In this document: positions 35,301-44,313 of the stretch, in pieces
Numbering within the stretch: the stretch's first letter is position 1
Layout: every line of letters starts with the position of its first letter
NCBI RefSeq assembly: GCF_000003815.2
Contig: NC_049979.1
Location: 25,767,978-25,831,977, forward strand
From: Branchiostoma floridae
Lineage: Eukaryota; Chordata; Leptocardii; Amphioxiformes; Branchiostomatidae
Reading direction: 5' to 3'
Length of the DNA: 64,000 nucleotides
The notes under the pieces: generated by a model
Seen by the model: only the letters and a program-made list of their open reading frames with translations
What the model was told of the DNA's origin: nothing
Databases searched by the model: none
Translations under genes and position numbers: made by a program

Positions 35301-38300
35301 AAATTTACTGTCACTATAACAGATAATAGCATTTTTTTAATTTGAAAGGCTTATTTTGATATACAGTTAAACTATCAAGTAACCACGAAGGTTTCACAAA
35401 TAAGACATGAAAGCAAAGATTGATTGCATGATGCTATAGAAAAAAACACAAGTACAACATTGTAAAAATCAGCAGTGACGGGCCACATTGACTGTGAAGG
35501 GGCCAAGGGCATAGACAGAGAAGACAACCCCAGTGATGAAACAGGACGAGGGGGGATACGAACGTGCACGTTTAGAATTATGTTCTCGGTACAAAAGCGC
35601 CACCTACATCAGCTACATATAGCTAGCGGCGAGGAGACATCTCAGTCAGAAGCTCTGAGGAGATGTCTGACGGACCCCGAAACGTAAGCAAGGTGAGCGA
35701 CATTACTGGATGTGTAAAAGAAAACTCCCAAATATGTTCCACCAACCTGATTACATCACTGAAAAAATGNNNNNNNNNNNNNNNNNNNNNNNNNNNNNNN
35801 NNNNNNNNNNNNNNNNNNNNNNNNNNNNNNNNNNNNNNNNNNNNNNNNNNNNNNNNNNNNNNNNNNNNNCTGCATTTTGAACCAGTCCTCTGGTCCCTCC
35901 GACCCGCAGCAGTGGTACTCCGTCTGCAGTATGTCCACTTCTATCTTGAGAGATCCGCCATGCTGGTATTGGTTCATGGCCTTGGTGATACCCTTATCAA
36001 AAGCCTGTGAAAACAAAAGTTTATCTATGGCCACAGTAATTTTTTTGATGACATCCTCTGCAGACTGCAAAAATAGTGCGATAGGGCGAAAAAAAAAAGA
36101 TGGGGAAAAAAACAAGATGGCTACATTTTCAAAAAATAGGCACCATAAAGTTGTGATGACTGTTGTAAAAAGAATCAAATGGACAAAACATGGTATCAGA
36201 GCCAACAAGGCATTCATTCCTGTATTTAAGACATGTACTGGTGTGGTAAAACTGACACTTGTGTGGTAGACTGGCATCACCAACAAAGCTTGCATATTGG
36301 TGTCACTTTTACAACTATCCAATAAGTTACATTTCTACAACTACAGTCCTGGGTACCTAGCAAGTGTCTAATGACAATATTTGTTTTGTTGTTGTCGTCG
36401 TATGATTTATACGGAGGCTAGTATACAACAGAATAGACTGTTGACTTCTGTCAAAAGACAACTAACTGAATTTTCTACAGACCCCACAGACTATCCCAAA
36501 AATGCTCTCTATTTCTACGAGGGGTGATCAATAAGTCCTCGGCCTCACCCAGAAATAATAAGCACAACTCAGATTTCGAAGCACAGCTTCACATCCTCCA
36601 AATTTCAAATCATTGCAGTCATTAGTTTCCAGGCATTCGTTGTTTATTAAAATTAGAAGGTAACGTTAAGTGGCGAGAAAAACAAGGGTGAATTGTGATA
36701 AGACACGTGTGGGTCAAGTTCCCCATGCCGTACATCCTTTGTCATAAACAAAGCTGTCAAAATGTTTGATAATGATTCTCTTTCTATTTCAAGCAGAAAT
36801 AGGTGGGTGTCTGACTTCCAGCAGCGCAAGTTGACCCAAACACCTCAGGCCGCAGCTCAATTGTCGACGTTTTTTTCCTTCTCCCTTACCTAACGTTACT
36901 GGATGTCGCATGCAAAGTAATGATCATACTAATTTGAATTTTGGTACACATTAATATAAGACTTTATACTTGACATCCATGCTTCGAAATCTGAGTTGTG
37001 CTTATTATTTCTGGGTGAGGCCGAGGATTTATTGATCACCCTTCCTATCGTAAGAAGAACGCGCACTCACACTTTGCAGGTGCATCTTGTGAGCAAACGT
37101 TGTAATTCCTGCACAGAACACTAGGAGGCAGAACAGCGCTGTGACTGCCATGTAGATCACTAGTCCCTTGGACCGCGTTTCAGGGGACTTCGAGTCAGAG
37201 CTGACCTGTTGGAAGAAATACCAAGGAGTAATCATCACAATCGTTACAATCGTATGGACTCGAAAAAAATTCCAATCACTGTTGTACACTTTCCTGTTTT
37301 TCTTGTTCTTCTCTTTTTCCACCCCAATCCACACTTCTCTGCTCTTCTCTACATAACGCGGCTACTCTACGCTACTCTTCGCTATTGTACTCTACTGTAC
37401 TCAAATCTACTCTACTCATATTCTACTCTACATTACTCGGCCACTCGCTACGCTTCGCTACATTACTCTACTCTACTCTACTCTACTCTACTCCCCTCCC
37501 CTCTACTCTACTCTACACTCTACTCTACTTTACTCTACTCTACTGTAAAGTAGACTCGGCCACTCGCTACGCTTCGCTACATTACTCTACTCTACTCCCC
37601 TCTACTCTACTCTACACTATAGTCTACTTTACTCTACTCTACTCTAAAGTAGACTACTCTATGCTACTCTATCTACACTACACTACGCTACTCTACTTCA
37701 CTCTACATTACATATATACTCGGCTACTCTACGCTACTCTTCGCTACTCTGCTCTTCTCTAGTCTACTCCCCTCTACTCTACTCTACTCCCCTTTACTCT
37801 ACTCTACTCTACACTAAAGTAGACTACTCTATGCTACTCTATCTACACTACACTACGCTACTCTACTTCACTCTACATTACATATATACTCGGCTACTCT
37901 ACGCTACTCTTCGCTACTCTGCTCTTCTCTAGTCTACTCTAGTCTACTCCCCTCTACTCTACTCTACTCCCCTTTACTCTACTCTACTCTAAAGTAGACT
38001 ACTCTATGCTACTCTATCTACACTACACTGCACTACACTACACTACACTACACTACTCTACTTCACTCTACATTACTCGGCTACTCTATGCTACTCTTCG
38101 CTACGCTACTTTCCTCTCCTCTACGCTACTGTTGTCCGTAAGACGTCTTGAAATGTCACCATGACCGACCCTATACACCTTTCTCACGCAGCGGCCATGA
38201 TTGATCTAAAACGAGTTCAATGAGGCAAACAAAAGACTGTCCATCATAATCAGCAGTTCAACCAAAGATAGCCTGTCAATTAGGAAATAGACCACTGAGA

Positions 38301-40593
38301 GAATGGCTGCATGTCCGTCAAATATTTGCATTATTATGCTTTTATTTTGCATCTCTTAAGAGACTATGGGATCAGTCTATGCTACTCTAAATTGCTATAT
38401 CTTTCGGTTATAATATTTATTATTTGATCTTATATTGTGAAAATTTGTGTGGTTTGAGTGAAAACTAAATGGAAGCTGATTTTAGAAATAAGTTTTGTCT
38501 GTTTGCCTCATTGACCTCGTCTTCTCACGCTCCCTACCTTCATCCCGAACAGGTTCAGGCCGACTCCTAACACTCCGAATGCCATGAGTGTGTAACAGAG
38601 GCCGTCTATGTTTCCATAATCTTCAATGAGAGCCACTTTATCTTCGACCCTGAACTGCGAAGATGGAATAGTAGAAATATTAATCACATAATTGTATAGT
38701 GTGAGGTTTGCCTTTGCCCCCACTTAACAACTGTTCCTTGAAACTGTAGTACTACACAGCTTAGGCCCAATTTACACTTAAGTCTTGTCATTTTAACGGT
38801 AGCACTACACATCGTAGTCCACAACTGCAGCTTTTCTTCTGGGTGAAACGAGAAATAAAGCGTAGTCTACTAACGTTACACCCTTCGAGGCTGAATAAGT
38901 GCTGCACTGGGTCATGTTAAAGACAACCATATGCGATATCAGTCGAACCGCAGAGCTCTAAGCGCATCCGATCTGCTCAGCCCTTTCTTCGATAGGTCAT
39001 ACGCCGGAACACAGTTTGTCCTGGTTTGACCCCGCTGCATGGGTGTAAGCTAGCGCATGTTTTGCAACAAAAAGACCTCAGACCTACATAATCTTGTACT
39101 TTTTTTTAAATCTGCAGGCTTTGCCCAGTACAACCATGTAGATATTTCATGCATTACAAAATGACAGCGAACGCTGTAGCTTTCGAAACATTTAATTGGC
39201 AATTTTTGCCGGTTTATTTGTGGTAGTCTTTTTTGCAGTTCACCTTGATCCCATCAGCTAACCACATCATGTGATAGCCCAGTTCCTCACCTTTACATTG
39301 ATACCAATTGCAAAGTTTCTCGGTTAATTTCATAACGGTAACGGTAACGGGTTTGCCCCGAAATTATCTGCTAAAGCGCAAATTACGGTGGTGAAGTTTC
39401 AGTCTGGTTGTAGCTACCCACACACACTACCCTGCGTTTTGACTGTATTTCTATACATTTCGCATGGTGTCACAGACCTCATTTCTTGGTACGAGAAGCG
39501 GAATGGGCCCGACTGTCAGATGCAATATATATAGAATACAACACGGTGTATTCCGTATCACCCGAGGTCCCAGCCCGACCGCGGGTCGGATCGCCCGACG
39601 GCCGAAGGCTTCAAAGGTTTTACACACCGGGAAAAATATTTAGAAACTTCAAATAGCATTCAAAATATTTCTAAATTATGAAATCTCCTAGACATATAAT
39701 TGAAAACAATTGAAAACATTTGTAAATGGTGACAATGGCAACCCTTGCGGTGACTTGGAATCGTACTTCCAACTGAACGCGTGTTCCATTTGGGGCCATT
39801 TGGGGTCATCTGTGGTCATTCGCTAGTTTCCACCTCTGAGTTTCCACTGTAGTTTCCTGGGTGTCTCGCATCAGAAAAAAAACTACTTTTTCACAAATAT
39901 AAAGCAAGGATATTTTGTAGGATGTACTTGTATAAAGCGTGCAACTGCTGAAATTCCCGCTAGCAATATTTCAAAGGTCACAGCAACAGGTCACATGGGT
40001 CACTACGTTTTCTCGGAAATCGAGGAATAGCATGCAGGTGCCCTGCTAGGCTTCCTGTCAGTGAGTGTAAAGCGGACGCGAATCTGTAGTCTAGATCTAC
40101 TGGAGAAATAGACTACGGTGTATAGTACTACAGTTTCAAAGAAAAATGTCATGAAAATCCATCATTCCTAGACTCCGTTATGCTTCTTGGAAGATTTTGA
40201 CAAAATTGCCCCTGCAGTTCCAGAGCAAACATACACCACTTCTTCCTTTATACATCACAAGATATCTGCCACCAAAAAAAAATCAAGACCATAGCCTACC
40301 GAAAAACTAAATACAAGAAGCAAGCAAGGAAACAAATAGAAAGCAGGTTTAACAGTAAACTCGTATTAACAGTAAACTCGCTCAAAACAAACACAGACAC
40401 AAGAGAAGTCAAGGGCACAGACAAATGAATACACTATAAGCAAAATGACGGATGAATGTTGATGACTGTTTACCTTGATGAATAACCCCCCTGAGATTAA
40501 GAAGAGAGAACAAAGTGTAGAAAGCGCGTTGAAACACTGCAGTACGGTCGCCAGGCGGACACGTTTCTCCTCGGTGAAATTGATCACGACCAT
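32367..40593 (-). CDS. Peripherin-2/ROM1-type tetraspanin (photoreceptor disc-rim family homologue)
   Basis: Six exons read by eye: 40474-40593, 38538-38654, 37071-37205, 35870(or lower)-36004, 34932-35181, 32367-32732. Splice phases agree except that exon 4 runs into the gap at 35770-35869. About 373 residues are visible (human PRPH2: 346). MVVINFTEEKRVRLA leads into TM1; TM2 and TM3 lie in exons 2 and 3. The large loop has DILQTEYHCCG, DWFKMQ, DGRYLTSDVPFSCCN, RPCI and TGCKEAL; TM4 is followed by GVRYLQT. This order is diagnostic of peripherin/ROM1, whose oligomers shape outer-segment disc rims. The last two introns match human PRPH2 in place and phase (2, then 0). Where human has Cys150, about 15 residues before CCG, this protein has Gly/Ser. 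The tail is Lys-rich, then acidic, then ends in consecutive prolines, unlike vertebrate tails. About 20 loop residues probably lie in the gap. Confidence 0.9.
32791..33273. mobile_element. MITE with GCGGCCACCTG repeats, in peripherin intron 5
   Basis: Ends TACAGACAAACCTGTGTTAG and AGGTTTGACTGTA are inverted and begin and end in TA. Next to the ends are several GCGGCCACCT / AGTGGCCAC units. The CAGTCAAACCTGTCTATAGCGGCCAC type of end is widespread in invertebrate MITEs that target TA. There is no ORF. Confidence 0.75.
34255..34264. promoter_or_regulatory. TCTCGCGAGA (CGCG) element within a hairpin
   Basis: The palindrome TCTCGCGAGA, the BANP/ZBTB33-type CGCG promoter element, sits inside a longer inverted repeat (CCTAGTCTCG ... 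CGAGACTAGG, 34242-34269) in intron 5 of the peripherin gene. About 55 bp downstream, TTTGAAG|GTACGTG near 34316 looks like a strong plus-strand splice donor. This could mark an antisense transcript start; no ORF supports it. Confidence 0.3.
35655..35683 (+). ncRNA. Second hammerhead-like core (degenerate)
   Basis: CTGAGGA, then ATGTC-TGAC-GGAC, then GAAACGT on the plus strand. The conserved CTGA(T/G)GA, a short hairpin and GAAAC match the hammerhead core with one change. Sequence 45-60 bp upstream (AGCGCCACCTACATC) is the complement of part of the element at 27674-28000, so both derive from one Penelope-like family. It lies in peripherin intron 4 beside the assembly gap. Confidence 0.4.
35770..35869. 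other. Assembly gap (100 N) interrupting peripherin exon 4
   Basis: Exactly 100 N. Coding sequence ends at its right edge after DWFKMQ, so the gap hides the 3' end and donor of exon 4. True size is unknown. Confidence 0.95.
36025..36368 (-). mobile_element. MITE family A, copy 6 (inverted, truncated), in peripherin intron 3
   Basis: Begins TATGGCCACAGTAATTTTTT then GATGACATCCTCTGCAGACT. The interior is the reverse of the 24031-24560 copy (AACAAGATGGCTACATTTTC, GGTATCAGAGCCAACAAGG). It breaks off after CTGGGTACCTAGCAAGTGTC without a matching end. Confidence 0.75.
36518..37045. mobile_element. Mariner-type MITE, copy 2, in peripherin intron 3
   Basis: Left end CGAGGGGTGATCAATAAGTC after TA. 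Right end GATTTATTGATCACCCTTCC before TA. The interior is a rearranged or inverted relative of 28005-28557, with shared GGTCAAGTTCCCCATGCCGT (and complement). The right end carries substitutions. Exon 3 starts only about 26 bp beyond it. Confidence 0.8.
37341..38130 (+). repeat. (CTCTA)n pentanucleotide satellite, ~790 bp, in peripherin intron 2
   Basis: CTCTA/CTACT units with higher-order blocks: a segment from AAAGTAGACTACTCTATGCT through CTCGGCTACTCTACGC is repeated at about 37640, 37816 and 37991. Frames of 114-125 Ser/Thr/Tyr/Leu-rich codons through it are repeat artefacts. Confidence 0.95.
40150..40300 (+). repeat. Dispersed repeat, second copy of the 18664-18835 family
   Basis: Shares CATGAAAATCC, AAGATTTTGACAAA, CCCTGCAGTTCC, ATCACAAG and ATCAAGACCATAGCC in order with the first copy. 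It lies in intron 1 of the peripherin gene. Confidence 0.7.
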
Positions 40594-40870
40594 GGCGACG
40601 TCTGGGTTTCCGCCTCCTACGCATCTTCCACCATCGTCGGCAGGCGGCGTGCGTTTGTTGTCACGTCAACAACATCACAACGCCACGGGTAGTTGTTGTT
40701 CGAAACGGCAGAATCATTGTTCGAATAACGGATAAAGAGCGTAGAACACCGCCTACCGGTTGGTTCTGGAACTGAAATAGTCATCTTACAGTGACTTCTT
40801 TCCAACAAGTTCACTGACGTACAAGTTGACCGACGAAGGAAAGAGAAGAAATAGTCGATCTTCAGACTTT

Positions 40871-41032
40871 ATGGGCTGTTGTTGCTGCCGGCCTATCTTC
40901 AGAACGACCTTGATCGAGGATGACCAAGGTCAAGGAGACAACAATGCACATGATGATGTCGTCAGAATCCCACGTCAGACAATGGTGATTGGGATCATAA
41001 CAGAAGACGACGACATTGTCGTTGGTGTTTGA
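40871..41032 (+). CDS. 53-residue Met-Gly-Cys micro-ORF, predicted lipid-anchored
   Basis: ATG-to-TGA frame of 53 codons starting MGCCCCRPIF. Gly2 followed by four cysteines is the arrangement of proteins N-myristoylated and then palmitoylated for membrane attachment; position 6 is Cys rather than the favoured Ser/Thr, so myristoylation is less certain than palmitoylation. The rest is acidic and hydrophilic, with RIPRQTMVIGIITEDDDIV near the end. It starts about 280 bp from the divergent peripherin ATG, so the two could share a promoter. A donor-like AGTG|GTGAGT follows the stop (about 41047) and an acceptor-like ACTGACAG lies near 41330, before the second Met-Gly-Cys ORF. It may be a real micro-protein or an upstream ORF in one transcript. 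I recognise no family. Confidence 0.45.
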   Translation: MGCCCCRPIFRTTLIEDDQGQGDNNAHDDVVRIPRQTMVIGIITEDDDIVVGV

Positions 41033-41345
41033 ATTTCAACAGCGAGTGGTGAGTTTGCATCGCCGTTGGACGTCGCAGGGCGGCGTGCGCAGAGCGAGTG
41101 ACTTACACAGTAGCTAGGTGAAAAACACTTTTCTGACAGGGCAAGGAACCTCCTTGGACAGAGTGAGTTGGAAGGGAGTTTGCAGAAGACGTGCAGGGAA
41201 AAGGTGACGAAAACTAACATTGCAGTTAAGTGAGATAAAAATCTTTTCAACTGACAGCCGCCACCACGCAGTGTCTTGGTAAGATTTTCAGAATTGCAGC
41301 TTCCTCATATGTAACGTCTGTATCAACTGACAGTTTTGAAGACAT

Positions 41346-41555
41346 ATGGGCTGTGCTACAAGTAAAGTCACCGCAGGCCCAACCATACCTGAGGACCCAA
41401 GACCTTACCGGGACATGGCGGTACCCTCTGTGATCGTCACTAACTCCTCTGTAACAACCATTGAAACTCTCAACCTGTCAACCAACGACGAGACGGAAGC
41501 TGACGACACAACCTCCGACAAAGAACAGCACAACGCTGACGATGCAAACGCTTGA
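41346..41555 (+). CDS. 69-residue MGCATSK protein, predicted N-myristoylated and palmitoylated
   Basis: ATG-to-TGA frame of 69 codons starting MGCATSKV. This is a textbook acylation signal: Gly2, Cys3, Ser6, Lys7. The remainder has no membrane segment or known domain. It holds a Pro-rich stretch (PTIPEDPRPYRDMAVPS), a Val/Thr-rich stretch (VIVTNSSVTTIET) and an acidic tail rich in Asp, Glu, Asn and Thr. It lies 313 bp downstream of another Met-Gly-Cys ORF on the same strand; beyond the N terminus and acidic character I see no convincing alignment. An acceptor-like CAG about 15 bp before the ATG suggests an upstream 5' exon. An AATAAA at 42191-42196 could end the transcript. Function unknown. 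Confidence 0.5.
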   Translation: MGCATSKVTAGPTIPEDPRPYRDMAVPSVIVTNSSVTTIETLNLSTNDETEADDTTSDKEQHNADDANA

Positions 41556-42190
41556 CGAATCGCCAGAGAGCGCTTTTTTACAGAACTGAAGTGAAGGAGG
41601 CGTACGTAATCAGTCAACATTACAAGGGTCTTTGTATATGTGATATGTACTGCGACATAACTGTACCTAGCTAGGATACAATGGAGATTTTCAAGCATGG
41701 AACCAAGAATGTAAGTGTCACTGCTGGAAAAAGTGGTTGAAGTGGTAAGGCGATTTGACAGTGACTTTCTTACAAACCGCCTTCCCACATAAAACACACA
41801 TTGCTTTATGCTGATTTAGTGGAGATATAGATTTATTTGTTGATTAATATTCCATCTCACTCGCTTTGTTAAAAGAAGAAAGTGAAACCACCGTGAAATT
41901 AAATCGCACGCCAAGTAAATTGAAAGCTAGGTGTGCCGTAACACATTTCTTTCTAACGTTCTTTCCACCAGAGTTATGATTTATGGCTTTTTAAAAATGC
42001 ATGCTATATCTACGGACTACGGTGCCTCTTTATGGCAGCTGATCGTAAGTTCAAAACAGACAATTAAGGTGAAACAGCTGACACTTAAGCTGATAATACA
42101 TGTACTAATGTAACATGTTATATATTATATATACTACCAAGGCAATGACCGTGTACACATGTACAAATGACACGAAGAAACTGCTATGTA

Positions 42191-42196
42191 AATAAA
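42191..42196 (+). terminator. Candidate poly(A) signal for the Met-Gly-Cys transcript
   Basis: AATAAA about 635 bp after the stop at 41555 on the same strand. The distance makes the link tentative. Confidence 0.3.
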
Positions 42197-42472
42197 AAGC
42201 AAACACAAAAGGTTATGGTGGGATGTCTTGTTTATTTCGACTGCGTTACAGTGTCATTATAATGTGTGCTTTCATACAGTGCCATCATCATCATCATCAA
42301 TTCATCTATCATCCTCTTTAAAGAGGTGCAGCAAGTAAAGTTCGTCTTCCAGAACTGTCTGTCTTTCATCGCTGTGAGAAGCTCCAGGCCCTGCAGATCA
42401 GTTTCTGACTCTACAGTGTCATTATACATCTTAATGTTCAAGATATGTCTGTTAAGACATGAATGCATTTCA

Positions 42473-42616
42473 TAGCCTCCATAGCAGGCTCTCTATGACC
42501 TTTTTGGCACTTTTGCTGGCCATTTCTTTTTGTACTGGGTCGCTGATTGCTGGCCTTTTCTGACAGCCGGCTGTCAAGTGCCAAAAAAGGCCATAGAGAG
42601 CCTGCTATGGAGGCTA
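42473..42616. mobile_element. hAT-type MITE, 144 bp, with perfect 8-bp target duplication
   Basis: Arms of about 40 bp are near-perfect complements: TAGCCTCCATAGCAGGCTCT on the left, AGAGCCTGCTATGGAGGCTA on the right, with one mismatch and one indel further in. GCATTTCA is duplicated exactly at 42465-42472 and 42617-42624. An 8-bp duplication is the hAT hallmark. It would form a strong hairpin if transcribed. Confidence 0.9.
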
Positions 42617-43118
42617 GCATTTCAATTCTATTGAAAAAAAAAACCCTGTTAGAACAGAACATCCAATGAAAAGGATTGAGCATTGAGAAGTTGTTTCTTG
42701 TTACCTTTTGAATCTCATCAACAACATAATCTTCACTTTTATAAATTAGACCTTGTGGTAAATTTTCAAACGAAATAGGTTTGGTACATGCAGATCATAC
42801 TATAGTTCTTAGCAGCAGAATATGTCCACAGACTGTAAATTTGTAGACAATAAAAAATTCTTGAACACAATCAATGCATTTATAGTATATTTGAGCAATT
42901 ATCTTTTGATTCTGGCACTTCCAATATCATATATTAATTACAAAGATATATATTGCAGTGTCTTTGGACAAGCACAAGTAAACCAATAAACTGAACAAAA
43001 AAGCACAATGTTTATTATATATCCTTGCATTATATGAAATACAATCAATACATCGTTGTATAAAATACTGGAGGTAAGTTTTCAATTTCATCACTCACTC
43101 AGATCGAAAGGTTTATCA

Positions 43119-43454
43119 GGGCTCAAAATACTTTTTTCTGTATACCTGCACTGGTGCAGGTAACACTGAAAATTACCTGCACCTGACAAATTTTACCTGC
43201 ATCACTCTAGATCTGAATGTAGGAAGTATGGATTATACTAAAATTGTTGAGGAACCATTGCTATTTTTTTAATACTTGTGGTAACAGTCAATGCAGCTGA
43301 TAACAATCCACATACACCTACATCATAAGACATTTACGTATAAATCCCAGTACATAGTCCAGTGCACGTTAGGTACAGGTAGAAACCAGAAATACCTGCA
43401 CAGCTCCAATTTTACCTGCACTAACCTGCATATGCATGTGTTATTTCGAGCCCT
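43119..43454. mobile_element. hAT-type MITE, 336 bp, GGGCTC ends, 8-bp target duplication
   Basis: Left end GGGCTCAAAATA, right end TATTTCGAGCCCT. The octamer GTTTATCA flanks it exactly at 43111-43118 and 43455-43462. Inside, ACCTGCAC / GTGCAGGT motifs repeat several times in both orientations. CAGGGCTCGAAATA-type ends are common in animal hAT MITEs. Confidence 0.85.
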
Positions 43455-44047
43455 GTTTATCATGTTATGTACCTTGCCAGCAGTCAACACAAACATACCT
43501 AGGGAGGGTAGGTTTGTGCTAGAGTCAGTGAAGTAACAGGAAACACATTTTTTCCCTTGCCCCTTACAGTTCTCTTCCACAGACATCATTTGAATGGTCA
43601 GGATTTCATCATAAGCTTTACACTTGTTTTGTACATTGTTATTATAATTAAAACTCCTTTTTTTTCATTTTCACATTCAAATGGCGATTTCCATATTTTA
43701 GGGGCGTATTTTAAAACAAACATCAGGAAAATAGTACTGCCCCCTAGTATCAGCCTAGTAGTGAAAACTCTGAAAGGACACATTCCTTTGCTACATGTAC
43801 CAGAAAATCTGAAAAAAGAAGAAAATCTGAGATTTTGAACGCATAGGGCTGGCACAAAGCAACATTGCTAAGGCCTAGGAAAAATGTTGTTTTTCCTGTT
43901 TCAGTCCTGAAAAAGATATGGAGGGAGGGAGGGAGGGAATCGGATGGTCTTTTATGATTTCTTTTTTAGACTTTGGCCCAAACTCTAGTGATACAAACAA
44001 CTTGCAGTTTAACAAACTGAAAGTAATACTGAAATGCATGAGGACAC

Positions 44048-44053
44048 TTTATT
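44048..44053 (-). terminator. Poly(A) signal for tubulin cofactor C
   Basis: AATAAA on the minus strand, about 260 bp beyond the TAA at 44314-44316. Confidence 0.45.
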
Positions 44054-44313
44054 ATATATTTGGATCTTTAATTTCATGCATAAGGTTACAAATCTGTGGG
44101 CATATCTATGCTTCATTAGATAGGACAAGTAGTTTTTCTTACTTGATGAGGAAGCAGACTAGATCAAAATTCTACTGGAAACTACTAGTATGTGACTCAA
44201 CTGGCTCACCCCCCAAAAAGGCTAGGGTCTACAGGTTTTTCAAGGGTAGGTTACTAGGTAAGAAAACAGAAAACACAACATTTTTTCCCTAGGCCTGAGC
44301 ACTACAAAGCTGT

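Noticed and set aside
37209-37762. 114- and 125-codon frames rich in Ser, Thr, Tyr and Leu
   Set aside because: They are translations of the (CTCTA)n satellite in an intron.
39580-39605. GC-rich near-palindrome around CCGCGGG
   Set aside because: Imperfect and isolated, with no second copy or nearby feature to give it meaning.
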